Shown: piece after piece, positions 1-14,012 of the stretch | Numbering within the stretch: the stretch's first letter is position 1 | How the letters are laid out: each line of letters opens with the position of its first letter | NCBI GenBank assembly: GCA_005281725.1 | Contig: SSBO01000004.1 | Location: 682,001 to 746,000, forward strand | Source of the DNA: Wuchereria bancrofti | Lineage: Eukaryota; Nematoda; Chromadorea; Rhabditida; Onchocercidae | Length of the DNA stretch: 64,000 nt | Reading direction: 5' to 3' | The notes under the pieces: generated by a model | Databases searched by the model: none | Told to the model about the DNA's origin: nothing | What the model saw: the letters and a program-made list of their open reading frames with translations, nothing else | Program-made: the position numbers and the translations under genes

Positions 1-3000
1 TGTCAAGATTTTTTAGTAGCCCAAACAATTAGCACATGAGAATCCAATGATTTTTTTATTGGCCTAGTATAATTAATGTATTTCGCCAAAAATTTATCGA
101 AACATAAAAAAAATCATGTCATTACTGGTTTCGATGAGAAATTTTATATGTACACTGGCATGAAGTATTCTCATGCGATCACAAAAATGAATAGCTTTCA
201 AACTTTGGTAAAATTTGAAAATTCTTCAATTTGATACTTTTATTATGTTCTTAATATTCAATCACTGCTCATTCCTTCTCACTTGTTGTTGCCTTAATAT
301 CTCTCTTTTATAAAACATGAATAAGTCAGCAACTGGAAATTTGAATTACTCCTTAATCAGTTCAAAAACTAGCAAATGTTGTTGTACTTTGAGACGTATC
401 ATTCCGTGATCGTCTTTAAATAAACGGATTAGTTAGTTTGATGACAATATAGGATAAATTCCCTGAGAACAGATAGATTTGACTTTTTGTTAGAGTAAGA
501 CGAATGAGCGGTCCATCCGCAAACGCACTTGTGGCTACTTTTTTTGCTCTCCAACGCTTGCTTTTGACAACAGTGACGCCAATTAAGGCCTAACTAAGCC
601 GGCAACCAACTGAGATTTAGCTTCCGGATAGCATGAATATATGTTACTGTTACCACTACCTCCATTTTTTGTTAAACAGAAAAAATAAATAAATCACTGT
701 GATGGAGATAGTGAAACGGTAAGACAGTAGTTGATCAAAGACCTACTAAGACGAATAGGTAGGTTAAGATGTTTTGAATATGAAATTCTAGTTAAAATAA
801 AACACCTGCTTCTCTAATACTTTAAGCCTGAACTCAATGATAGGCTAAACAAAGAGCGATAGTGTTATTTTGCACAAATGATAGCAAAGATAGGTGTACA
901 GCAGGTTGCAACCACAGTGTTTTACTTTTTATATTTTTTTCTTTCTTGAAATTCAAATAATGATTTCACTTGGTATGATCATGTAAAAAGAAAAATAATC
1001 CAAAAAATGAAGGAAAATGTATGAGAAAAAGATATTTGAAAAACAAAAGAAAAAAAATTTATGAAGGACAAATGATTAAATGAGCGATTGAAATGGAATA
1101 GAAGCGGGCGGTGTTGGTACTGCAATGGGCTTAACGTCGCTACTGTCTACGAGAGCAATGCATTTATCGTTTTCTTTTATAAATCATCCATCGATGCACC
1201 TTAAAACAAGTTCTTCACTGTGAGCGCTCTTCGACACATTACTTACAGAATTATGAGACATTTTTTGGTGGAAAGATCAAATTTTGCGATCCATAAACAC
1301 TTCAGCCCTTTTCCTAGAAAGGTTGATTCAGAATTATTTAAGACGATTTTTATTTTGAAGTTATTTTGAAATTTATAGATTGAATTTGAAGTTCAATTTA
1401 AACCTGTCGCAATATGCTACCAAAAAAGTCATGTTTTTTGTTATTTATAAGTTGACTAATCTAGTTCAAAAATGTGACTTTTGGAGGCTTATATAAGAAT
1501 TAAATAAGAACTTCGTAGGCGAAGGTACTGTCACCGTTGCTGTCCCTCTCCTTGCTCTCGAGAATGATCATACCACTTCAAAGTGATTTTGTCACAATTG
1601 ACAATATTACATTGCTCTTCAATTGCTTCTTGGATGAGGAGAGAAAATAAAATGATTTCAAATTCTTTCTCACACAGAGTTATTTACGAATATTTGAAAG
1701 CGCAGTGGGCATGATTCACTGCCCACTTCTCCGTTCCTATTTTTTGACTTTAAACTTAATTTACCAGCCTGAGTGTATGCTAAGTTAAGAATTTACCTCA
1801 CAGTTTTATAGTGATAACCCTTGTTTTGTCAATTTAAAAATTGCTCACTATGTTCTTTTTAAAGAGTATGTATGGATGCAATTGTTGAGCATTTATATAG
1901 TCTGTAGAAAATAACGAGCCTAATTTTATCTCTTGCCAAATGCTCGTACGTCACGTGATTACAGCACTGGAAAGTCCCTCTCTTTGGATGCAATTAAAAA
2001 ACAAAGTAAGTGTTAAATGACCTTAAGCGTAGGAAAAGTTTGTTTTAAAGCGAAAATGGAAGATAATTAAAATAGATGAAAAAGTCAGCGATATGAGCAA
2101 GGAAGGAAGAAGTTGAAACAGCGGCAATGGGTATAAGTTAAAATTGAAGTTAGCAAAAGTTTTCAAGGGTATATCGATGAAAAAAATCTCCAACTGATTA
2201 TTTGTGTTATGTCGCCTTAGTCTAATACTCAGATAGACTAGCACAGACATACAGACACACACACACACACACACAGCTACTACCTGTCAGTGTGAATTTG
2301 AATTTATGTTATCTCAATACCAACATAATCAACACAATTATTGAATATTAGCAGATCTCATTCTTTCTATTTGCTCACCTGTTCATCACTTAAGCAAGTT
2401 CAAAAAAGTTCAGTCTAGATCTGGAAAATCAGATGAAATCGATGATAAACAAAGAGAAATAACGGGTTGACGAAAGAGACGAAGATAGGTCTTGTTTTTC
2501 GTATTCGCTACTTATAAACAAGATCTTACATCTTGCTTGCCCGTCATGTCAATAATTCATTCATAATTATTCATCCGAACTTACACGACTATCTATATAC
2601 CCTTAGTTTCTTTTGTTTGAAACAGACTTTTAATTTGAATTAGATTTCAAATGTTTTTTATAGTTGATTATTTCAATTCTCATCACGCATTTAAGCATAA
2701 CATGATATCATATAGATATCCTAATCAAAAGTGATTTAAATAAAGTAAATAAGTAAGTTAAATAAGTTTAAGATAAGACTTAAGTGAGATTCCAACAACT
2801 TACGAGATTCCAACAACAAAAGTTATTCAACAAAAAAAGCTACAGTTGTTTCCTTTAAACTAACTTGATATCTGATTATCAGATACAAAAAATATTACAT
2901 CATGAATGATTTGATGATGGAGTAGTATATTTTTTCGAATTCATTTTAAATTTTAGAGAAGTAATATAGATTTGTACCAAACAGACGCAATCTACAATCT

Positions 3001-5410
3001 TTACAATCTTTGTTATTCAACTAAACAAGAATGTTTTTTTCCTACTTCTTAACAAGTATTTCTATGAGGATTAGTGTATCTTTCAATGAAGTATTTACAC
3101 TTATAATCCTGCCAATTGCGCTCTCTTTTGAATGGGAAAGAACGCTTAACGATCGGTAAGCTTTGCTAGTATTGCAAATAAATAACACTAAAATCAATTC
3201 TTATATTAAAAAGTAGAAATTAGAAGGAAAGTAGGAATAGGTTTTTACAATTTGAGATTTTACACCTATTCATCAGATCTGAAAATTAATTGTCACAGTA
3301 AAGGATGAAAGAGGGAAAAGAAATGAGCAGCTACCTCCTTATTTGTTTTTTTTTTTTCTCCTAAATTCACTTCTATAATAAGTCTTAGGACATGTAACTC
3401 TAAAGCAGAAGTTTTCATCACTCGGACTTCCAATTATCAAGTAAGTAACAAACTGCAAAGTGAATAAACAAGGGGGAAAATTAGGGATAATTTCCAAAAT
3501 AAAAAGAAAGGATGGAAAGAGAAGTGATTCTTACTTTGGGCCTAACATTTCAGAAACATTCGACAGAGTTAGCATAACGACATTTTAAATTCAATAAAAA
3601 GTATGAAAGGTTGGAAATGAACAAATCCTTTTTCTTGCCTTCTTTAATTAGTTTCACTTTTCTCAAATGAAATTTATAAGTTCCTGAATAAGAGAGCTCT
3701 TCTATCAAAAAAAATGACATGGAACGATGTAAACGATTTGATTCATGTAAATTCCTTGTAATTCATCCGAGAATCGAGTTTTAAAAAATAAATGGATTAC
3801 TAATATGGGTAAAATGTTTTGTGTTAATAAATTTAATGTAAGATTACTTTGCGATAATTTAATTTTAATTTCCAGAATAATTAGCAAAAAAAATTTTTTT
3901 AAGGCAGAAACTGGCAAAGTGAAATTTCATTATCTGTAAGTTTAAAATCTTGTAGTTAGAAAGAGGATTTAAAAACTGTTTATAGATAAGTGGAAAAAAT
4001 AAATTAAAATTTCGAATCTGAAACAAAAGAAGAAACCAGGTATTAAAGAGTAAAGATCAGAGTCAGTAGATTTCATGCTAATAATTGAATTATCGAAATA
4101 GAACGTTACCAAGGTTATTCCTATTTCTTCTGAAAACATCGATATGCCCTTGATCATACAATTCTGATAGATTTTAACCAATTAACAGTGACATGTGAGA
4201 TCATTTCAACTTTATTCAGTAACTTCCTTATCTTAAATGACAACTTTTACATAACAGTTTTTTAAATAATAATTTAGGAAAGCAGCAATGCAGTTCGAAA
4301 TTTGAAAAATGCCATAGTAAAGAATTTTAAATCTGTACGTCATTTCACTACTATTAAAATTGTAGTGGTAATGCTAACTCAATAAATGAGTCCTTTTTTT
4401 CAGGAAAAGAGCGAAAAACATTAACATTCATCAATCTGTTAATTTCACCTGTAACATTAATAAAACTTTAATTAGGTTAGATTGAGCAGAATAGCTTAAC
4501 AGTTTGCTTCATCAACTTCTTTCGGAATAAATATTTTATCTTACCATAAAGTTTAAAAATAATAAAAATGGCTGTTTGGTTCTGATAAACAAATAATTTG
4601 ATGCAGGACTTTGTCGAAAACATAAAATCTTAAAAAACTGGAAAATGCTTTTAAAAAAATATGAAAATGAAATGAAGCGATTAATATGATCTTATGATTT
4701 GTACATTTCTTTCGATTTCATCATGATATTTCTTTTCCTTTTCTTTATTTATTTATTTATTTATTTATCAATTTCCAAAGAATCTTTCAATTGAATAAGA
4801 ATTTCTCCTGCTGATAATTTCTTTGCTTTTACTTTTAATCATATATAAGTCAATCACTTCTCATGAACTTTCCACATGAGTAAAGTTCACGCTAATATTG
4901 CTTTCTATGTTATAAAGAGAAATTAATATTTTGTGATATCTGTTTGCAATTATGCGAATTCACCATTTCATACAAATTTCATGCATGATAAAATATGAAA
5001 AATATGTAAAGAAATTGATATTAATACTTATTTGACTTTGAGCTATAAATTTGTAAATTACGAATTATGTCGCAATGATTTATTTTGCTTTCAGAATTTT
5101 TATTTCTTATTTCTCTGATATTGCAAATACTGAAAAAGTCTCACAATATCATATCCTGGAAGATGTGTCACAGTGTTCGAAATAGCGAAATGACATCTGG
5201 CGATTATTATTACGAATAGTTCATTCGTTATATCAGATAAATAAATATTCCAATGATTGGATATATGAAAAGAGTGGTTATAATAAAATAATTATCGAAA
5301 CATTGTGAGAACAAAATTAACTTTCAATTTATTATAGTTCGGTGATTTTTACAATAGCAAGCATAGCTGGCATAAATTAAAAGTAGTCAGTAAAAGAGAG
5401 TACAGTACAT
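1..5410. other. AT-rich intergenic DNA, no gene seen
   Basis: I find no open frame with coding character or splice-linked exons on either strand. The short minus-strand frames at 2.0, 3.7 and 4.0 kb are low-complexity, rich in Phe, Leu, Ile and Asn, and resemble no family I know. The stretch holds a short CA/AC tract near 2,257-2,273 and a TTTA run near 4,743-4,768. Around 500-660 the base composition is a little more balanced, but no exon could be built there. Confidence 0.6.
4743..4768. repeat. (TTTA)n microsatellite
   Basis: About six consecutive TTTA units follow a T-rich stretch. This is a simple tandem repeat in intergenic DNA, with no gene nearby. Confidence 0.85.
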
Positions 5411-5467
5411 CATGAATAATGGCCCTAGTGCAGAGTCGCTGATCTATCTGTGAAGTGGTGACGCTAA

Positions 5468-5701
5468 TTGGTGACACTGTATGCCGACAATGCTACACGA
5501 CATTTCCACACTTCCACAAACACATCTATTTCATTCGCTTTGTTCACATTACTCATTTTTTTCATCATGCCACCTTCACATAACAATAATACCACTTACT
5601 ACAGCGATGTGTACTTGCACTCCTTCTATCCAATTCCCAGTGTAACTGTGTCCGAGCAAATTGTTGTCAAAAACTTTGTCGATACCATAAGAAATAAATA
5701 A
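5468..5701 (+). CDS. Weak candidate exon or small ORF, unknown function
   Basis: An open frame of about 77 codons ends in TAA next to an AATAAA-like signal, so it could be a terminal exon. It begins at a TTG, which is not a credible eukaryotic start. The first in-frame ATG is at 5,567 and would leave 44 residues beginning MPPSHNNN. The upstream part includes a hydrophobic run (residues about 20-33, FALFTLLIFFIM). Base composition is less AT-biased than the flanks and threonine and serine codons are common, which is why I list it. I do not recognise the protein, and no upstream exon with a matching donor was found. It may be chance. Confidence 0.2.
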   Translation: MVTLYADNATRHFHTSTNTSISFALFTLLIFFIMPPSHNNNTTYYSDVYLHSFYPIPSVTVSEQIVVKNFVDTIRNK

Positions 5702-8700
5702 ATCATAGAAATGTTCCGTTGCAAAACATTCTTTCAACTTTTACTTTCAACAGAAAATAGAAGGATTAAATTTTTGCTTTTTGTTTTCAAAAACAGAAAC
5801 AGAAAAAAAGGAATTTCCAAGTGTTTTTTCTCTCGGTATTGTTAATTTATTAACACTTTGCATGCTTTCATATAAGAAAGGACTTAATAAGCTGTAATTT
5901 TCACAAAATTTAACTAAACAGCTTATCATGATGCTTGGCTATATTTAAGCATTTGCTGCAAGCCAGTACTCATGAATTAGTCTACTATTTCTGTATCCTC
6001 TTTGAATTTTTGGTCAAGCTGAAAAAAGGCGTTATAAATTTGGAGGATTGGGACGATAAAGGGAAGACACCTCAAAGCTAAAGAATATTGCTTAGGCCTA
6101 TTCTATCTTTCAATGGGAAGAAAAAATTATCGGAAAAACACAAGCAAGTAATCACTATATTAATTTTTTTAAGGCAGAAGTGCCACTATAAGAATATTTC
6201 TAAGCAAACAATTTGCATTTGACAAGCATTGAGAAAAAATTATTTTTTCAGCTGCTCAAAGATAAGAAAAAATTCGAAATAATGAAATATTTGACAGAAA
6301 ATTTTAATAAAAAACGAATTTTTTTTTATTTCTCCACCCTGAGGGCATTTAAGTGTTATCAGCTTAGATCGGTTATATTTCGGTCTTATCATTTCTAGTT
6401 TTCATGTTCTAATAGTTTTCATGTACTACCTTTGTAATACAAGACATTAGGTTAAGAACACAGTTTGTTCGTAATTTCCCACATCTCAATTTTTCAACAA
6501 ATTAACTAAAAATCAGAAATGCGACAAATTTGTATACATTTACATTTACTCATTTTTTTTTATCATAGTGATTGGAGAATTGAAAATTGAAATGACAAGT
6601 TACTTTTGAAATCAAAATGATCAAGTTGACGTGCTGACTGTAATAATCAATTCGGTATATAGTGAATACTGTTTAGTTCGAACAAAAATTAAAGAATATT
6701 TAGTGATACTGCAAAAGTATTCCAAATAACTGCTGGATTTATGATCGTTTTAGCACTACTGGAAGTAGAGCCAAGTAACTGCTATGAAAAGAAGCTTAAA
6801 AGTAATTTGGCAAAAAAAAAATTATTAATTAAAAGATAATTTAAAATTTGCTGCCATGGAGTATCCTTGCCATCTTCGTTTATCAAATTTACAACAGCAA
6901 ATGCTTATAGTCCCTTTTTCTTAGGCCTCATCTATGCAAGTTCCAATTTCTTAAGCACTAATTAGTCCACTAATTACCATGTGAACGACGTTTCTTTCAT
7001 TCAAATAAAAAATGTTAAAGAAGAAATAAACAATTTGAATGATTAATTCATATCTGAAAATAGAATAAATTGATGATTCGATGAGAAAATGGCACGGAGT
7101 GATAAAGAAATGGGAAGGAAAATCATCAAAGAAAAAGCTACAAACAGTAAAGAATTTATAAATTTGAGAACATATGAAATATCGTGGAATGACTTCTTGA
7201 GAAAAGTTTTAACACTGAAATAAATGTAAAAGACGAATCAAATGAGCTCTTTTTATTCAAATTATAAGAATTATTATCAGTCGTAAGGAAATTTCATTTA
7301 ATGATGCAATCACAATTTAATTATATCTAGCATAAACGAATTAGTTATGAAAAGATCAAATCAAAGCTTATTTTTACTACCAGTTTATCAATGTTAAACG
7401 TAGCAATCTTTAGCCGTGAACTGATAATTCCAATGGTAAAATTTAAAGTTTTCAATGTTTCTTTTAAATCAAATTTATAACACCTTTAAAATCAAATTTT
7501 ATTTAAAAGAAAAAATTTTCAAGTGCAAATACTATATTTTTCCTTCACAAAGATGAAATCTATCAGTAAAGATATATATTTAGCTTTTAAAACAAAAAAA
7601 AAAACAAATTACTACAACTGAAAATTAGAAAACTGAATGATAAATGAGTAAGAAATAATTCTAATCGCACAAAGAAGAATGATAGTTTTTGAGCAAATAA
7701 AATATTTAGTTTGATCGTTTAGAAAATGCAAATTTAATTGTCACACTTTATGCTCATGCAAAGCGACAATTATTTTTCTTCATATTGCATTTTGATTTTA
7801 TTCATAGCCAGCTTTGAGCTGCTTAGAAGATTGTTTTATTAAGAAGCAAGAAAAGAATGAATTTTTTCAACTAAAGGATGAAACAAATCGAATTGAAGTT
7901 AACTTAGTGAATTTTTTGTAATCATTAAAGAATAGTTCTTAAATCTCAAAAAATTGCTTCATTTATTAATACTTTCTTTACCTGCAAGTTTTTCTCTCCA
8001 TTTCATTTTGTTTTTTGAAGAAATAAAAGGTTCTTCAGTGATGTTAAATCGAAAAATAGGAAATAAATTTTAGAAATTTCAATGCAAATGAAATTATACA
8101 GAGAAACTTCACTTATTATTAATTTGAATTATTACTCAAATTAATAATAATGAGCAATTGGTGATGTTATTGATGAATGAAGTAATTTGGGCGGAATGAG
8201 AAAAAAGTAGTGATTTCATGTAATAATAGCTCTGATGACAGAGTAATGCGAATTATACTGCTTTATTGCGATAAGCCAAAAGTGAAAAGCTGTTGAAAGT
8301 GCGCTACTGGTCTTTCCTTTCTTTCGATCACTCTTTTCTCCGAGGATAGTTTTTTTATTTAAGAGAAAAAAACTTTCTCTAAAGATCGCTAGTGCAAAAT
8401 TATTAACTATTCACAAATTATGACTTTTCACAGTGCCAAATTGAATTTCTCAACCAGACGAAAAGGCAACCTAAGAAGATTTTAGAGCAACAAAACTTAT
8501 TTTATTAAAGGAATACTTTACTTTGATATGGACTGTGAATCTGATTAGAAATTCAAATCATTTTAACCTCTCATATGTGAAAGCATAGATATTTTGAAAT
8601 GCCCGCTTGCTTCAGTAATGATAATGTCTTAGATCAGGAAGTGATAATCAATATTCCCAAAAACTTTTATAATACATTTCATTTTAAACGAAAAACTAAT

Positions 8701-11700
8701 ACTTTGCGGCAATAATTATTGGCACAAGAAATTAATGTTAATAAAAAATTTCCAGCTAATAAACATATTGAGGAGGGGATATTAAAGAGAAAAAATGTGT
8801 CATTTTTGAAATCTGAATAAATAGTGTTTTCTTATAAGCTTAATGACTTTATCACTTCATTCGTCCATTGAGATTCATCAATCAAACGGAAAAGCAAATA
8901 TTATACGTTTGATAGACAGAAACATTGAAAAGCAAAAGTGTCAACTTTGGTCTTTGATGAAAGAAATCATTTTCAATGCTTCATCATTGATGTTACCTGT
9001 ATGAATATATTTGGAAAATAGAAATTACCAATTGCAGAAAGAAAACAGTTCGTTTGACAGTTAAAAATGGAAGATTTTAAAAACATGGGAATTTATTTGA
9101 TATGTAATTTGAAAGCGCCAAATTTGGTTATGAAAATGTGAAATGAATTGGGATTGAAAAGAGAAGAGAAAGATAAAAGAGAAACTTTAATTTTTATCTC
9201 TTTTATCACCATGACAATTCGCTAATTCCCAAGTTTTTGATATTAATTATTTCCTTGCAAACGAAAACTGACTAAAGAATCCGTTTTAAAATAATATGCC
9301 AAACATGAATCTGTTGGATTACTTTGGGAAGTTGAAAAGAAGATAATCAAAAAAAAAAAATTCCTAAACACCTTGAAATATTATAAAAAATCAAATATAC
9401 CATTGAAATTTGCAAAATATTTTTCATTTATTATTAAAAAATATTTCTTTTATTCAATTATTTGAATTCATACGCTTGTGATCAGAGAAAATCAAATTTT
9501 AAATATTAATGTAAATTTTAAATGAATCATTTTACACTAAAAAAACCCATCAAAATTTATTCGATCTCTCGATCATTTCAAAAAAGATCTTTGCATTAAA
9601 CTTCTTTATTTTCTTGAGAATGAGTAAAAAGTCAATAGATCAACACTGGAACAAACCCTAATAAAGAGTTTTTATTAGCAAAGATTTAAAACCAATTATA
9701 TTGCTTCCAATATTAATTTTCAAAATTTAACGCATAAAATAATGGAACAGAAGTTTTTCTGAAAAGCAATTAGGAATCTGAAAAAAAATAACACAAAACT
9801 TATTCTGAACTAACTAAATATTAATATCCATCATCTAGAGAGTATAATTAAGTCAAATGCACCGACTTAAGTCTTAAGCTTATTAGATTAATTATTCGAG
9901 TACTTGATCGAATAATCAAACTCTGTTCACTTATTATTTTTCAACCTAAATTTTTTCAAATGAACTCCAAATTTTACAACCTTTTTAACAATTATAAAAA
10001 TAATATTAGGGACAGTAAGATGAATCGTTTTCATTAAGAACGTAATTTTTATTTTAATTTTCAAATATGAGTTCATCAGAAATAAAAAAATTTCGAAACT
10101 GAGATGCATCAATTTTAAGTCTCAATTTTAACTCCAAGAAATATAAACTAAAAATTTTTTTCTAACAGAATTTCTCAGAAAATATAGAAAATAGTTGATT
10201 AAGGCTAATCAATTATGCCAGAACTACTGCGCTTATTTTCCTGCAAAATCCGCAAAGCGATTAGTTGAACCAGACATTCTATTCATTTTAGTTTTGCTCT
10301 AATCTTCTTCTACTGTTACCTAAGATTTAAATTTTCGAATTACTAGAAGAAAAAAAAAGAAAGGAACTTTAAATATGAAACAAATCTTCAGGCTGATAAT
10401 GCAACGTTTCTAAATAATTATTTATTCCTAAAGGTAATAAAAGTTCGAAAATAAAAGTTTTTTCTAGTTTTGAAAAGTTACATTCTTTTCATGTTCATTT
10501 TAATCGGCCTCTGCATTTCTCTACATCTTCACGTGACTCGTTACCGTAGACGTAAAGAAATACGTGATAGTTCTCTCAACAGATTAAAAAAATTGTTTCT
10601 CGTTTGACTAAATCAACAAATACATGTTTAGATGAAAGTTAAGTTGACTGAAAAGATCTAATGTTTTCAAATATTGTTGTTAGCATTCGACTGCGCTGAA
10701 GATTCCCGAGGATATGGTGATGTAATTAACAGAAAATGATCAAAAGACATATTTCCGCAAAGCGCATCAGTGATCCGGTTCTTATCACATTTTAACGTGA
10801 CGCGGAATTCAATCGTGATAGTATATATATGGGCGGAAAAAAGACTAAAGAAAAGATCTCAAGCAATTAAGAGAAACTAACTGCTTATAAACATTAGAAA
10901 AGTCTGAACCCTTCATCAATTACGCAGTGGCTAAATTCGATCGTTCACTTGCGTCACAATTGCGCCGAATGAGACATCCTTTCGTCTTTTCATGAGAGAA
11001 CAACAGATGCAATATTGTTTGCATATTTCATTACATAATTTTAACCGTTCAACAATAACTTATATCATCAATAAGTATCATCCATAACCGATACTTATTT
11101 CTGATATTTGCCATCCTCATTATAGTTCATATCCGTCCCTTTCGTTTTAAATTCTTTTGACACTTAATACTTTTCCATTTTCTGGACACTTATTTCTTTC
11201 GTGTCATCTTTGTCATCTTTTTCCTTGATGACATTTCTTTGCTTTCTTTGACATCTTGATCTCTTATCGTCATAATGTTTCACCTGAATTGTTTTTTTTT
11301 TTTTTTGTTTACATGGCGAAATTATATTGTTTAAAACGAGTTAAATTCACGTTTTTAACATGTGCTTCTTAGTATAGCTTCATTTTACGGCCTACTAATG
11401 CGTCTATTTCGAAAATCTAAAACATAAGATATTACGGTACCAAGTTAATTAACTTAGTTAATTATAGAAGATTCTAACGCTGCAACTGTCAGTCTTAAAT
11501 TGCACTTCCATCGTTTCAAACCTTGATGACTTATTTGTGACATATGAAGGATAATTATATAACATAGTATGTTGGTATCACATATGTCAACTTTTTTACT
11601 TTTAATCTGTCTGCGAGCATATCATAAAGAAATTTTTTAGCAATTAATATTTAAATCAAACGAATAATCATTGAAATTGAAAGTAGTAACAAATGATAGA

Positions 11701-14012
11701 TATTCCACCAAATAGATAAAAAAGGAGCGGTAAAAAATCCAAGTTGAAAAAGGAAACAAAAATGAAATATTGGACGAAAATAGATTACCAATAAAATTTG
11801 CATAATCAAAGTAAACAAATACATTCAACAAATATTATCTCTTCGTCAAATAGCTAACCCTGACTTTTGCATCACCCAATTCTTCTTCATTACGCTAACG
11901 GTTAAAGAAATTAAAAACTGATAAAAAATAATTTTTTTAATCTTCCTTTATTATCCGATTATTTGCTTCCATTTAGTCTTTTATCGATTTTTCATCGTTT
12001 CTTGTGTGTTCTTTGCTTTCTTTCTTGACCTTTAAATATTAGCTATGTCAGGGATTCTTTCTACCGGAATGTAAAAGCCGTATTTGATTTGCAGATGTAG
12101 TTATAATATCAAAAAAAGAAATATAAAAAATGACTTGAATGTGCTCTGCTTTCATTTTATTTCACTTATCATGAATACAAGCTAGAAATAACTACCTACC
12201 TATTCCCTTTCTAGTTACTTTCCTGCATCTTAGTTGACTGATTAGCCTTTAATTAGTAATTCAGAATTTGACCATTATTTTCCGGTGTTTCTTCTCGAAA
12301 TTGGTTGTCGATGTTTCATCGAATTTGACGCACAATATATCCACTACTTTTTATTCTATCCTTTCGCACATACTTTTCAAGTTTTCAGTTAAGATATATT
12401 CATCATTTATTATAAAATAATTTGTCTCTTTTACAATTTTCATTTGCTTCTCAAAGATAAGTCTTGTAAGTGATGAAGTTTAATTAATAGTTGTAATGTT
12501 TTTAGAAACAAGTTCACTATCCAATTTATCGTGATTTTTCTTTGATTTCTTAGAAGAGCATATGATGCACAATCTCTCTGAAAAGATTTTTTTTTTTATT
12601 TATTTAGTTGATGGCAAAATAGCGAGATGAAAAGAATTTTGCAAGGAAAGGAATTCGATGTGAAGATACCCGAATCTCGAGTACCTATATCATAAAAATG
12701 TAACAGGAAATTCTATGAAAAGTTACAAGTTTTAAATATTTTTTAGAATTGCTTTGTTAAATCAGAATGAAATTAGAATATTTGTGCATTTTTATAACGT
12801 AAATGTAAGTTATTTCGAAACAGGTGAAATTTTAACTGAACGCTAATAGAATATAGAAAGATATCGTTTGATTCGTTAATCAGTTCAGTCTAATTATATG
12901 GTTTCAGAAGATGAAAAATTTAAAAATAAAGTGGCATCAAAGTTTCTATAAACAAAATCTATGGTTGCTGGGAGGAATGCACAATGATAACAGTTACCCA
13001 TGTGCTGATGGTCTGGGATAAAATCTTGAAATCTCAAACAGTCGGTGTGAACATCGATGAGTCTTAACAGTAATAAATTACTTGTTTTGCCAAGGAAGCG
13101 CTAATGACTTTAATTATCCATTACTATAAAGTTTTATAATTCAGCTTGTCTACCGGGATCATACACAACTTATCAATACAATGTCACTTGTGCTACAAAG
13201 TTCATCACATCGCTTGATTCAGAACAAATTTGAAATTTTTGTGACTATCAAGTTTTAAATTTATATATTACTACTTTTTTGTCTTCGAAAACCTCCGTTT
13301 TTTTTTCGGAAGAATAATTTAATGTCGGATGGTATGGCAGTGCCCTAACATCTTAAAAAAGATATGATGGTAGCGTTGATCTAGAACGTTTACTTGAATC
13401 CATTGTCCAGAAAGATTTTTGAATATTATGAAGGTCATTAATTAGAATATTAAAAATTGAAATTTGATCAATATTTTAAAATTATATTTTAAATCTTTCA
13501 TCTCATTTCTGTTCTCTTTCGTAGTAAGTATAACATATTAATGGAAAAAAGTCGCAGTTCCTGTATTCGGTTTTGTTCCTGATTTAATCCTAAAATTTTA
13601 GATTCCCCGTAATAAACAACGATTTTTCTTTTTTTTTTTCTAAGGTTATAATATGAGAAAATTGCATTTGTGTGATATTTTATACCACACTGATCAATTT
13701 ATTTGTTAATTGTGTGGTGATAGTTATGCGTACCGGATATGGGAAACAAGTTGTTGATAAATAAAAGAGATATGAAAGAAAAGGAGACAATAAATCTCAT
13801 CCCGTTTTCGAGAATAGCAAAATATCCAAAATGAGGATTTAGAAATAGGACTGGTTACCATCAGTCATTCACCTTTCAAAATACCACTAAAAACTTTTCT
13901 CCTGTCTCTTCATCTAGCAATTAATCATATTTAACAGATTCCTATAAATAGCGATTTCTTCCTTAACTATACGATCTTGGGAACTTCCAGGACTGCTGTA
14001 AATAGAGCAAAA
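5702..14012. other. AT-rich intergenic DNA, no gene seen
   Basis: About 8.3 kb without a supportable gene. Open frames are short, AT-driven and lack splice partners. It contains an AT-rich hairpin (8,113-8,150), many homopolymer runs, and around 10,690-10,860 a slightly GC-richer patch ending in TATATATATGGGCGG. That patch looks promoter-like, but I can attach no gene to it. Confidence 0.6.
8113..8150. repeat. AT-rich perfect inverted repeat (15-bp arms)
   Basis: The left arm TTATTATTAATTTGA and the right arm TCAAATTAATAATAA are exact reverse complements, separated by eight bases. A single-stranded copy would fold into a short hairpin. The arms are pure A/T apart from one G/C pair, so in DNA this biased it may be chance or a decayed element end. 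Confidence 0.8.
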
